The notes under the pieces were generated by a model. It made no database searches. It was not told where the DNA came from and worked only from the letters and a program-made list of their open reading frames with translations. Shown piece after piece: positions 53,191 to 61,138 of a DNA stretch of 64,000 bases. The first letter of the stretch is position 1, and the number at the start of each line of letters is the position of its first letter. Location of the stretch: NCBI RefSeq assembly GCF_007829835.1, contig NZ_VIWP01000008.1, positions 124,001 through 188,000 of the forward strand, written 5' to 3'. The translations under genes and the position numbers were made by a program. This stretch comes from Neorhizobium alkalisoli (lineage in GTDB: Bacteria; Pseudomonadota; Alphaproteobacteria; Rhizobiales; Rhizobiaceae).

Positions 53191-53361
53191 CTATCTTTTC
53201 GAGGTCGTCTCTGCTGCCAGCCTCAGCTTACGCAGGCGCTCCGTCTTTTCTTCACGGCAGCGGCGCTCTTCATCGGCCGCCTCCTGCGCGATCGTGTTCG
53301 TGCGCTCGACCGCGGCCGCGCGCTGGCCGACGGTCAAGGTTCGTCTGATCCTTGAAACCAT
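53191..53361 (-). CDS. Small basic helical protein, 56 aa
   Basis: A 56-codon frame from ATG 53361 (or ATG 53370, three codons earlier) to TAG at 53191-53193, reading MVSRIRRTLTVGQRAAAVER and then an E/R-rich amphipathic helix. Composition is protein-like (charged coiled-coil style), but the ribosome site is weak (GGA). Function unknown. Confidence 0.4.
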   Translation of the reverse strand: MVSRIRRTLTVGQRAAAVERTNTIAQEAADEERRCREEKTERLRKLRLAAETTSKR

Positions 53362-53557
53362 GATGTCCATCTATGTGAGTGGTGCCGGATATATGGTGAT
53401 GAACCAGCCGTTCGGCAACGCATGGCTGCCCTCCGCTCAGCGCGTGGATCGCTATCTTGCACCCGGACGGCGCCGTTCTCATCTATCGGTCACACCCCGT
53501 ATCGACGACCGCCGCCGCGACACCCCCTCTCCGTCGCGCGCAGTCGTCCGGGTGGAT

Positions 53558-53591
53558 GAGGGCGCTCCCTGGAAACGGGTCGAGCGCCCTC
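53558..53591. repeat. Hairpin repeat, copy B
   Basis: Second copy of the GAGGGCGCTC / GAGCGCCCTC hairpin, with a 14-base loop of different sequence, also followed by TGCGT. It lies upstream of the general-stress promoter at 53630. Confidence 0.6.
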
Positions 53592-53629
53592 TGCGTGACG
53601 GCGGGCCGGAGCCCGGACGCGTCCGGTGC

Positions 53630-53654
53630 TGAACCAACCGGAGCGGGCTGCGTT
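53630..53654 (+). promoter_or_regulatory. EcfG-type general stress promoter (one mismatch)
   Basis: TGAAC at 53630-53634, 16 bases, CGTT at 53651-53654: one mismatch in the -35, perfect -10, 31 bases before the ATG of the small protein at 53686. Confidence 0.5.
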
Positions 53655-53685
53655 GTCTGGTCATGCCACCAGAAGGAGCCTGCCG

Positions 53686-53868
53686 ATGGGCACGAACGAT
53701 ACGAATGCGACCCCGGAACAGCACCGCCCGGTCGACGTTCATCCGACCCCTTCCAATCCCGCGCCGGCCGACGAAGAATCCATGCCACCGACCTCGGTGC
53801 AGCCGGCAGACAAGAAGGACGAGAGCGAGCCGCCGATCGTCAATCCCGTGACGGGCGCCTCTCTGTAA
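53686..53868 (+). CDS. Small Pro/Thr-rich disordered protein, 60 aa
   Basis: ATG 53686 with AAGGAG 7 bases upstream. MGTNDTNATPEQHRPVDVHPTP and the rest is Pro, Asp, Glu, Thr and Ser with almost no hydrophobic residues. It resembles the small hydrophilic stress proteins at 39853 in style and has a general-stress-like promoter too. The HARP-like gene starts 6 bases after its stop. Confidence 0.65.
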   Translation: MGTNDTNATPEQHRPVDVHPTPSNPAPADEESMPPTSVQPADKKDESEPPIVNPVTGASL

Positions 53869-53874
53869 GGAACC

Positions 53875-54762
53875 ATGACCGCGACGCCTCAGCCCGAGAC
53901 CGACGAGCCGCAGCACGAGACGATTTCCTTCGCCTTCGACAGGATGACCGTCGCCCGCTTCCGTGAGACCTTTCCGAACGCTCGATGGAGCGACGCCCTT
54001 CAGGCATGGACGGTGCCCGGAAGTACAGCACGGCGTCGCATCGACAGATGGCTGGCCTCGGAAGCCGATCGTAGGGCGCCGTACGAAGAGGAGAGGGGCC
54101 GCGACGCCTACGAGTTCGAACCCGTCCTCTCGCCGTATCTCGAAGTCATATCGACTGGCTTCCGCATCAAGACGCCGTTCTCGAGAACGGTCGTCGACGA
54201 ACTCCGGCAGATACCCTTTGCCCGCTGGAACGGCGACGACAAAGTCTGGGAGGTTCCGTACGCCTCGTATGACGACCTTCAGCATCGATGGGAGTCCATT
54301 GAGGAGGGCGCGAAAAGAGCCGAACCAGAGGAGCGCCGGAAACGGGCCGAGGCGCGGAAGGGCACCGAGGAAGAGGTGAAGGCAAAGCGTCGGGCTTTGG
54401 AGCGAAAGAAGAAGCGGTTGCCTGTCCCGAGCGACGACCGGCCGCCGCTGGACAGGCCTGTAGCTACGGCTGCCTTCGGGATTGTCGTCATCACGGAGAT
54501 CACTGGCGAGCTCGTCGATCCCGCGGAGGTAGCCGAGTATCATCCGGATGCCGACGACGAGCACATCTGGGCCGGAAGGCGGGCGCCCACTTTAGAAGAA
54601 CTCGTGCAAACATGGCCGGCAAAAGCCGGGCCGGGGGAGTACGAGCGGCTTCGGGGATGGTGGCAGCCGCAGATCGAAGAGCTGCGGGCCGCTATTCGTT
54701 CTGCGAAATCCAGGGAACGGCGGCGGACCCGTCGCGAAGCCCATGCAACTTCAACCTCCTAG
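53875..54762 (+). CDS. HARP-domain-like DNA-binding protein, 295 aa
   Basis: Two copies of a motif: VARFRETFPNARWSDALQAWTVPG (about residues 26-49) and VDELRQIPFARWNGDDKVWEVPY (about 105-127). The F-P/I-P-x-A-R-W...W-x-V-P pattern is that of HARP-type domains of annealing helicases. A long basic helical region (EERRKRAEARKG) and a W-rich C-terminus follow. No helicase motor is present. It may bind forked or single-stranded DNA; function is inferred only. Same unit as the small stress protein 6 bases upstream. Confidence 0.6.
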   Translation: MTATPQPETDEPQHETISFAFDRMTVARFRETFPNARWSDALQAWTVPGSTARRRIDRWLASEADRRAPYEEERGRDAYEFEPVLSPYLEVISTGFRIKTPFSRTVVDELRQIPFARWNGDDKVWEVPYASYDDLQHRWESIEEGAKRAEPEERRKRAEARKGTEEEVKAKRRALERKKKRLPVPSDDRPPLDRPVATAAFGIVVITEITGELVDPAEVAEYHPDADDEHIWAGRRAPTLEELVQTWPAKAGPGEYERLRGWWQPQIEELRAAIRSAKSRERRRTRREAHATSTS

Positions 54763-54835
54763 CTGCGCCTGCAACGCGAAGCTTGTCGGCGTTATGGTTT
54801 CACCTTGAGCAACGGTCTCCCATCACGTCACGTGT

Positions 54836-55177
54836 TCACAAGAGCCTCTGCAGCACCGCCTCTAGTTGCTGTGGAGCGAACGGCTTCTGCACCACCGGCG
54901 CATTGTGATAGCGTTCCGCCAGACCTGCCGAGCCGTATCCGCTCGCGAACACGAAGGGGATGCCTAGCTCGACCAGGCGGTCGGCCACCGGGAACGACAG
55001 GTTGCCCGCCAGGTTGATGTCCAGGATCGCGAAGTCGAAGGTTTCCGTCGCGACGGTCTCAAGTGCCGTCTCCAGCCTCATCGCCGGCCCGACGACCTCA
55101 TGTCCCATGTCGGTGACCGCATCTTCGATCAGCATGGCGACAAGCATCTCGTCCTCGACGATCAGTATGCGCTTCAT
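54836..55177 (-). CDS. Single-domain response regulator, 113 aa
   Basis: Receiver domain only: acidic pair in ILIVEDEMLVA, phospho-acceptor D in FAILDINLAG, and K in VVQKPFAP. No output domain, like the receivers that pair with HWE kinases. It lies 7 bases after the HWE kinase gene on the same strand, so the two form a system. It probably relays phosphate or acts through protein contact. Confidence 0.9.
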   Translation of the reverse strand: MKRILIVEDEMLVAMLIEDAVTDMGHEVVGPAMRLETALETVATETFDFAILDINLAGNLSFPVADRLVELGIPFVFASGYGSAGLAERYHNAPVVQKPFAPQQLEAVLQRLL

Positions 55178-55184
55178 CTTCTGT

Positions 55185-56693
55185 TCAAACTCCCTCGACT
55201 ACCGGCCTGTCGCTGATCGCCTCGAGGGACGTACTCAACTTGAACACAATGCCGGAGGACCGACGGACCAGCTCGGCGGTTCCGCGGAGTTCGCGAGGAA
55301 GCACCTGGAGGATCAGGCGAGAGCCGAAGCCCTTGCGTTCGCTTTCGAAGACCGCCGGGCCACCTTCTTCGGACCACACAAGCTCGAACTGCTCGTTTTC
55401 GTCCAGGTTCCAGTGAAGGTCGACAATGCCCGTGGGACTGGAGAGTGCGCCATACCTGGCGGCATTCGTCCCGAGCTCATGAAGTGCGAGCGCGATGGAC
55501 ATCGCCGCATGCGGCCCGACACGAATGTTCGGCCCCGAGATTCTGATGGCCTCACGACCCTCGATGCGGAACGCGTCCATCGAACTTTCGACCATGGTGA
55601 GCAGATCGGCGCTGTCCCAGTTCTCCTCGGTGAGAACGTTGTGCGCTCTGGACATGGCCAGTATGCGCGCGGTGATCGCCGCGGATGCCTCTTCCTTGGA
55701 ATGCACCCCACGAAGTGTCTGCGACACGATGGACTGGATGGAGGCGAGGGTGTTCTTTACGCGGTGGTTCAGCTCGTTGATGAGCAGTCTCTGACGCTGT
55801 TCCGCCCGCACGCGCTCCGTCACGTCCGAGCCTTGCACGAAGATATGCGTGACGATTCCGGTCTCGTCGCGGATCGGCTGGTAGACGTAGTCGACAAAGC
55901 GTTCCTCTGGAGGCGCGTCGACTTCTCGCTGGAGATAGACGCGTTCGGAAAACCGTCTGACCGTCTGGCCCGTTGCAAAGACCTCGTCCAGCAGCTCGTA
56001 GTATCCTTGACCCGTCAGCTCCGGCAGTGCTTCGATGATCGTCTTACCGGCCACGTCACGCCCGCCGATCAGCTCACGGTATCCCGGATTTACGAGCTCG
56101 AACCTATGCTCCTTCCCGCTGAGCATCGCCATGAATGTCGGCGCCTGCTCGAAGAGACTTTGAAGCCGCTGGAACTCCTCCTTGTTTCTTCGCTCCGCCA
56201 GAACTCGGTCAGTCGTCTCGACGACGATGGCAATCACCCCTGCAGGCTTGCCCTCTTCGTCAGGGACCGGCGAATAGTCGAGGTCCATCCAGACCTGCTC
56301 GGGGTATCCTTTGCGGTGGAGCGTCAGCTCCTGGTCGCGGTAGGCGAGCGTCCGGCCCGACAGGCCGACATTCATGACGTTGTCGTTGAAGTCGGCGATC
56401 TCCGCCCAGCCTTCGCGCACGTTCGATCCGAACAGCGACGGATGCCGGTGCCCCGCGAACACGGAGTAGGCGTCATTGTAGATCATCACACCTGCTTCGC
56501 CCCAGAGCATCACGATCGGAACCGGCGACTGGAGCAGGAGGGCCGTGCTCGTCTTCAAGGACGGCGGCCACGACTCCACCGGACCTAGCGGTGTCGAGGC
56601 CCAGTCGTAGTTCCGGATGATGCCGGCAACCTCCCCATCGTTGCCGAGGAAGCGAAAGGGGTCGTCGAGGTCGAGCATGCTGGGCATAGGCAT
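55185..56693 (-). CDS. PAS-domain HWE family histidine kinase, 502 aa
   Basis: From ATG 56693 (MPMPSMLDLDD). Two PAS-type sensor regions (about residues 25-165 and 175-300) precede the HWE kinase core: H-box LLINELNHRVKNTLASIQSIV, the glutamate-rich ALHELGTNAARYGAL, and the W-S-E segment FELVWSEEGGPAVFE with G-box KGFGSRLI. Soluble, no membrane span. It is paired with the receiver protein downstream and near a bacteriophytochrome, so redox or light input is possible but not shown. Confidence 0.9.
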   Translation of the reverse strand: MPMPSMLDLDDPFRFLGNDGEVAGIIRNYDWASTPLGPVESWPPSLKTSTALLLQSPVPIVMLWGEAGVMIYNDAYSVFAGHRHPSLFGSNVREGWAEIADFNDNVMNVGLSGRTLAYRDQELTLHRKGYPEQVWMDLDYSPVPDEEGKPAGVIAIVVETTDRVLAERRNKEEFQRLQSLFEQAPTFMAMLSGKEHRFELVNPGYRELIGGRDVAGKTIIEALPELTGQGYYELLDEVFATGQTVRRFSERVYLQREVDAPPEERFVDYVYQPIRDETGIVTHIFVQGSDVTERVRAEQRQRLLINELNHRVKNTLASIQSIVSQTLRGVHSKEEASAAITARILAMSRAHNVLTEENWDSADLLTMVESSMDAFRIEGREAIRISGPNIRVGPHAAMSIALALHELGTNAARYGALSSPTGIVDLHWNLDENEQFELVWSEEGGPAVFESERKGFGSRLILQVLPRELRGTAELVRRSSGIVFKLSTSLEAISDRPVVEGV

Positions 56694-56758
56694 CTTCCGT
56701 TTCCAGTTCTCGCCGCGAAGGTAAGGCGGCCGCAAAACTTGGCAAGATTGGGGAGTTG

Positions 56759-59326
56759 CTAAGCGTCAGATTCCGCGCGAGCAACGCCCAGCGCTGCCGA
56801 AACTGCGCTCGCCAGCGCAGCCTGCGATACGGGCTTCCTAACCACGGGAATGGCTGAGAAGTCTGCCGGAATGTGCACGCCGTCGCGATAACCCGTCGCG
56901 AATACGTATGGAATGCCGCGCTTCTCAAGCTCCCTAGCGACATCCTCGGAAGTGGAAGATCCCAGGTTGAGATCGAGAACGGCACAGTTGGGTGATCCCT
57001 CGGCCAGAAGTTTCAATGCCGCGCCGACATTGGCCGCGGTCGAAACTTCCTCGGCGCCGAGCGACCTTAGCAGCTCCTCGGTATCCATCGCGATAAGCGA
57101 CTGATCCTCGACAAGCAGGATGCTCATTCCATCCAACGGCGTGAAACTCTCTTCGTTCATGGCATGGTCGACAGGTGGGAGGTCGACGACCTCGCGCAAG
57201 TGTTGGCTCGGGATCGTGATATGGGCCTTTAGGCCTCCGGGAGCGAAGTCGATGTCAATGCTTCCACCAAGATCGTGCGAAACGGTCTTCTCGATCAAAT
57301 TCGAACCGAAGCCGCGGCGTGTCGGTGCGACGACTTCCGGTCCGCCGCTTTCTTTCCAAGAGAGGTGGCAGTCGCCGTTTTCGGCTATCGACCAGGATAT
57401 TTCCAGCCTGCCGGACGTGACTGAAAGGCTGCCGTACTTCGCCGCGTTGGTCATCATCTCGTGCAGAAGCAGGGCGAAGACGCCGAACGCACGTTCGGTT
57501 AGCCCGATGTGGTTTCCCGAGATCTGAATTCGATCAGGGAGTTTCGCGAACCGATGCATACCGGCCTCGGCTTCGATGAGGCCCTTGAGCTCGCCACCGT
57601 CGCGGCCGCCGAAGGACTGGTCATGCGCGAAGGAGAGAGCCCGGAGCCGCCCTTCGAACGACTTGGAGTATTCGTCGACCGACTGGGAATTTGCACCGGT
57701 CTGGGTCGCAATCGACTTCACCAGTGCAAGGATGTTCTTTACCCGGTGGTTCAGCTCCGAGTTCAGCAGCTTGCGCTGGCTCTCAGTCCGCTCGCGCTGT
57801 TCCTCGGTGGCGTCGTTGTGCGAAAGCATCACGTCCCGGACATATCCCCTGATGGAATCGGCAACGACGACGTCGGCTTTCGACCAAGGGAGGGACTTGT
57901 GCCTGACGTCTTCCCTCCAGGTGTCGAAGCTGCCGCGCGGCGACAGTCTCACGCCGTTTTCGGTGAGTTCCTCCTTCTTCCGAGGCTCTCCGGCCCATTC
58001 GATTTGGTGAGCCTCCTCGCTTCGGAAGAACACTAGGAAGTCCGGCGAAGAGACGGAGATCGGGATCGCAAGGACGCCTGCGACCCGCGTGCCGTATTCC
58101 TCGGCATTCCCCGTCTCCGACTGGAGATCCTGCGTGTCCCAGATGCTGCGACCCGCCTTCTCGACGATGACTTCCATCAGTCGGGGGATCGCGGATTCCG
58201 ACGGCGAGACCCCGTACGCGGCCCACTCTCCACGCGACCACAGACCCGCCCCGTCGCTGGCGATCAGGGAGGAAAATGCTCGAAGCCGTCTGCGAAGAGT
58301 GACTTCGACCGGGTCGGCGGGATCGACGCCCGCGATGATGGCATCAAGACGACTGCGTGTCGCGGCGGCGGACGCCTGCTGTTCGCGATGCTCGATGGCG
58401 GCCACATGCAGCGAGAAGTACTGTGCAAAAAGCTCGGTCGCCACGCGCAGCGGTATGGAAAGCCATTTCGGCGTGTTGTGATGGCAGGCGATCAGGCCCC
58501 AGAGCTGGCCGTCCACGACGATCGAGATCGACATCGAGGCGGCAACGCCCATGTTTCGCAGGTACTCGCAGTGGATGGGCGAGACGCTTCGAAGATGGGC
58601 GAACGATAGGTCCACTGCCGGATCGCCTTCAGCGATTTTCGGAAGGAGCGGCACGGGGGTGAACGACGCGTCGCCGATCACGCGGATCCAGTTCTTGACG
58701 TAAAGCTTACGTGCCTGAACGGGGATGTCGGATACAGGAAAGTGCTGCCCGAGGAAGCTTCCGAGCGAAGGATCCTTTGCTTCCGCGATCACCCGGCCGG
58801 CACCGTTGTGCAGAAACCTGTAGACCATCACGCGGTCATAACCGAGCATCGCGCGTACGAGCCGCGCGACCGACTTGAACAGCGGATCGAATTCCCGGTA
58901 GCCGTCCACCCGGCGGATAAGCGACTGTGTCAGGTGAAGGGCGACTTCCGTATCTTCGGGAGACGCGGGCCGCTCGAGCTCGAGAAAGGTCCGGCCTTCG
59001 TATCTGTGGGCGGTGATGTCCGCAACGCTCGCGCCGTCCGAGAGCTTCGCCTTGAGCACGACGCCCGCGATCTGGCCCGCTCCGGCCCGAGCGACGGCGT
59101 TGCCTATGTCATGGGCGACGGTCGAACCGACCAGATCGGCAAGCTCCGCCCCGACATATTCGCGGTTTGTATCGCCCAGAAACTCGTTGATGTTCTCGGA
59201 GACGAACGAGACCATCCCTTGCTCGTTCAGGACGATCATTGCTCCGTGAGGCTGGATGCTGCCCGGAATGTGGATGGGTTCTCGATCGCAATTGGTGAGA
59301 TCGACTTTGGACCTATCATAACTCAA
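56759..59326 (-). CDS. Bacteriophytochrome hybrid histidine kinase (HWE kinase plus receiver), about 855 aa
   Basis: Start taken as TTG 59326 (AGGA 9-10 bases upstream), which places the biliverdin-linking cysteine at residue 13 (LTNCDREPIHIPGSIQPHG), as in known BphPs; the frame extends to 59392. PAS, then GAF with SDIPVQARKLYV (D-I-P motif) and PIHCEYLRNMGVAASMSIS, then PHY, an HWE kinase (NSELNHRVKNILALVKSI; LLHEMMTNAAKYGSL; LSWKESGGPEV; RGFGSNLI) and a C-terminal receiver (LLVEDQSLIAM, CAVLDLNLG, VVRKPV). The layout matches Agrobacterium Agp2-type photoreceptors. No heme oxygenase gene is visible next to it. Confidence 0.93.
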   Translation of the reverse strand: MSYDRSKVDLTNCDREPIHIPGSIQPHGAMIVLNEQGMVSFVSENINEFLGDTNREYVGAELADLVGSTVAHDIGNAVARAGAGQIAGVVLKAKLSDGASVADITAHRYEGRTFLELERPASPEDTEVALHLTQSLIRRVDGYREFDPLFKSVARLVRAMLGYDRVMVYRFLHNGAGRVIAEAKDPSLGSFLGQHFPVSDIPVQARKLYVKNWIRVIGDASFTPVPLLPKIAEGDPAVDLSFAHLRSVSPIHCEYLRNMGVAASMSISIVVDGQLWGLIACHHNTPKWLSIPLRVATELFAQYFSLHVAAIEHREQQASAAATRSRLDAIIAGVDPADPVEVTLRRRLRAFSSLIASDGAGLWSRGEWAAYGVSPSESAIPRLMEVIVEKAGRSIWDTQDLQSETGNAEEYGTRVAGVLAIPISVSSPDFLVFFRSEEAHQIEWAGEPRKKEELTENGVRLSPRGSFDTWREDVRHKSLPWSKADVVVADSIRGYVRDVMLSHNDATEEQRERTESQRKLLNSELNHRVKNILALVKSIATQTGANSQSVDEYSKSFEGRLRALSFAHDQSFGGRDGGELKGLIEAEAGMHRFAKLPDRIQISGNHIGLTERAFGVFALLLHEMMTNAAKYGSLSVTSGRLEISWSIAENGDCHLSWKESGGPEVVAPTRRGFGSNLIEKTVSHDLGGSIDIDFAPGGLKAHITIPSQHLREVVDLPPVDHAMNEESFTPLDGMSILLVEDQSLIAMDTEELLRSLGAEEVSTAANVGAALKLLAEGSPNCAVLDLNLGSSTSEDVARELEKRGIPYVFATGYRDGVHIPADFSAIPVVRKPVSQAALASAVSAALGVARAESDA

Positions 59327-59502
59327 CGGCGAACATCCTGCTTTCTCGATGGGGTGGGCATGCTGTCTGCCATAGCGTCCGAAGGCCAGCAACCGCTAAC
59401 GGCGTGTATACGATTGATTTGGGGTATCGGATTATCGGAAATGCTGCTCGAACAAGTAGGTGCCGTGACCGCTGGATCAATGCTCAGAGGTCTATTATTG
59501 TT

Positions 59503-60080
59503 ATGCGGATACCAAACCGCCTTTTTGGATACCTGAGCAACTTCGACGAGACCCATGGGTTCTACATCGACGGATGCGATGAGACTACGGCGCGACTTCC
59601 GCCGGACTGGCAAAAGAGAGCCGTTTACAAGACCATCACTGCGCGTGGAAGGAAGGTCGAACTCATCGCTCCCTCGATCGAGGACATACCGCTTTCAAAG
59701 CTGGTCAGGCTAGTGGAGAAGGACCGGGGATGGATCTCTTCTCTTCATTCATCGAGACCAGTCGACAAGCCAGCCATCATTGAGCGTATGAGCGCTCCGG
59801 CATCGCTTCTGACGTAGTCGCGAAGGCCGAGCAATTTCTAGGAGCGCTTCCCGATCTTCCACCTCAAAAGAAACGTCTGCCTGCAGCGATACCCGATTAC
59901 CCGCGCGAAACACATTGCGCCTTCTTCACGCCTGAAACGAACACTGTCTCTATCAGGAAGTGGGACCCGTTGAAGAGGGTCTACAACCAGGATCCTTCGG
60001 CGGAAGTGGGACGTTCCCGCTGGACGCTGCTTCAGTCACGCGATCCGGGGGTTGGTCGAGTGCCAGGAAAAGGTTCCTGA
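59503..60080 (+). pseudogene. Nucleotidyltransferase-like gene with frameshift
   Basis: Frame one (from ATG 59503) reads MRIPNRLFGYLSNFDET ... LPPDWQKRAV ... IAPSIEDIPLSKLVRLVEKDRGWISSLH, like the C-terminal part of DUF6036-type nucleotidyltransferases (substrate-binding L-S-K-L and E-K-D). Near 59787 it goes out of frame; the next frame continues smoothly as ERSGIASDVVAKAEQFLGAL to a TGA at 60080. A single lost base at GAGCGTATGAGCGC would join them. The expected N-terminal catalytic G-S-x-A part is missing, so the gene seems doubly damaged. Confidence 0.5.
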
Positions 60081-60239
60081 AATGAACGTCGTCATCAGGG
60101 TGAAAACTCGCGTTTCGGCCATTCGTGACGAATACCCGCAACCTTTGAACCAAGCTTTTCGCTCTCTCTCGCGATGTCATATTTGCGCCGGCAACTTCTT
60201 ACGCCGACCATAGGAGGCCATAATGGAGTGGTAGAAAAG

Positions 60240-60596
60240 ATGAATTTGCGTGAAATCGATTACCGCGGCGTCTCCGGCCGCGATAAGGCGAAATTGAAGG
60301 TTATCGAAAGCTCTCTCCGGTCAGGGCTATCCCGGACAGCACAGCGCTTCATCGAACGCTTCGAACCTTCGATCATTGCTTGCTCCCAGCCCGCAGCCGC
60401 CTCCATCCTAGAGGAGCTGATCCGCTACCTCTCGCAGGTGAAGCAGGCCGAAGAGCAATACGGGTACGGCGCGATGCTCGACTACTCGCGACCCGTGGTT
60501 AAGTCGCTTCTGAGCGCGAAAAAGTTTGACGGAGAACCCGCAATAACGTTGGACATGGTGAAGGCGAGGGACCGGCGGCTCGCAAATGCCGCCTGA
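60240..60596 (+). CDS. Hypothetical protein, 118 aa
   Basis: From ATG 60240; a longer frame starts at 60174. MNLREIDYRGVSGRDKAKLKVIESSLRSGLSRTAQRFIERFEPS and following helices give an all-alpha protein with many Lys/Arg. No domain recognised. It sits just before the convergent methyltransferase-linked operon. A weak ribosome site (GGTAGAAAAG) leaves its start uncertain. Confidence 0.5.
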   Translation: MNLREIDYRGVSGRDKAKLKVIESSLRSGLSRTAQRFIERFEPSIIACSQPAAASILEELIRYLSQVKQAEEQYGYGAMLDYSRPVVKSLLSAKKFDGEPAITLDMVKARDRRLANAA

Positions 60597-60598
60597 CA

Positions 60599-61138
60599 TC
60601 AAAGCGACAAGGTTGTCACCCGCTCGGCGACTTCTTCGATCAGTTCAAGTCGGTTTTCGTCGACCTCGCCCGCTTCGTCGAAGTGCGACCATGGTTCAAC
60701 GGAGTTGAGGTCGTATGCGAGTCCCAGCGCGGCTTCGGACATCACATCTATAAGGTCGAAGTTGTCGTCGAGGTCATCGTCTATTTCATGCAAAAGGTCT
60801 CCTAATACTTCGAGCGTCCCGTAGCTTGCGTCGTCTTCTTCGTCCCCGAAAACGAAAACGAGAAGCTCTCCATTTTCGTCTCGAACCACGCCAAGCTGCG
60901 CGCGTGCATAGCGCACTGCCTCAGCGCCTCGCACGGCTTCCTCTACAAGGAGCCTCGCATGCTCGGAACCGCGGACGGGCCTCGCCGTGCCGTCGGGGTA
61001 GCAGAGCCGGTAGAGACGTTTTCCGTCGACGATCCGACGTTGAAGCCTGTATCCCGAAGGCAACAAGGACAGCGGCACGCTGCACCACTCTTCTGAACTC
61101 TTCAGCCGCGCACCAAAGCGGGGGACAAAATTAAACAT
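60599..61138 (-). CDS. Hypothetical acidic protein, 179 aa
   Basis: MFNFVPRFGARLKSSEEWCSVPLSLLPSGYRLQRRIVDGKRLYRLCYPDG, then an acidic helical half (GDEEDDASYGTLEVLGDLLHEIDDDLDDNFDLIDV). Its start overlaps the end of the damaged methyltransferase gene by 8 bases, so it is its operon partner. No family recognised; an acidic DNA-mimic-like role is only a thought. Confidence 0.6.
   Translation of the reverse strand: MFNFVPRFGARLKSSEEWCSVPLSLLPSGYRLQRRIVDGKRLYRLCYPDGTARPVRGSEHARLLVEEAVRGAEAVRYARAQLGVVRDENGELLVFVFGDEEDDASYGTLEVLGDLLHEIDDDLDDNFDLIDVMSEAALGLAYDLNSVEPWSHFDEAGEVDENRLELIEEVAERVTTLSL

Noticed and set aside
53270..53482. A 70-codon minus-strand frame with K-I-A-I-H-A-L-S-G, faintly like the 73-aa protein at 49450
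   Set aside because: Similarity is limited to a few residues, no ribosome site, and it overlaps the 56-aa candidate and the intergenic hairpin; could be a degenerate relic but not supportable.
53294..53632. A 112-codon plus-strand frame across 53294-53632
   Set aside because: Basic, low-complexity product; it overlaps the hairpin repeat and has no ribosome site.
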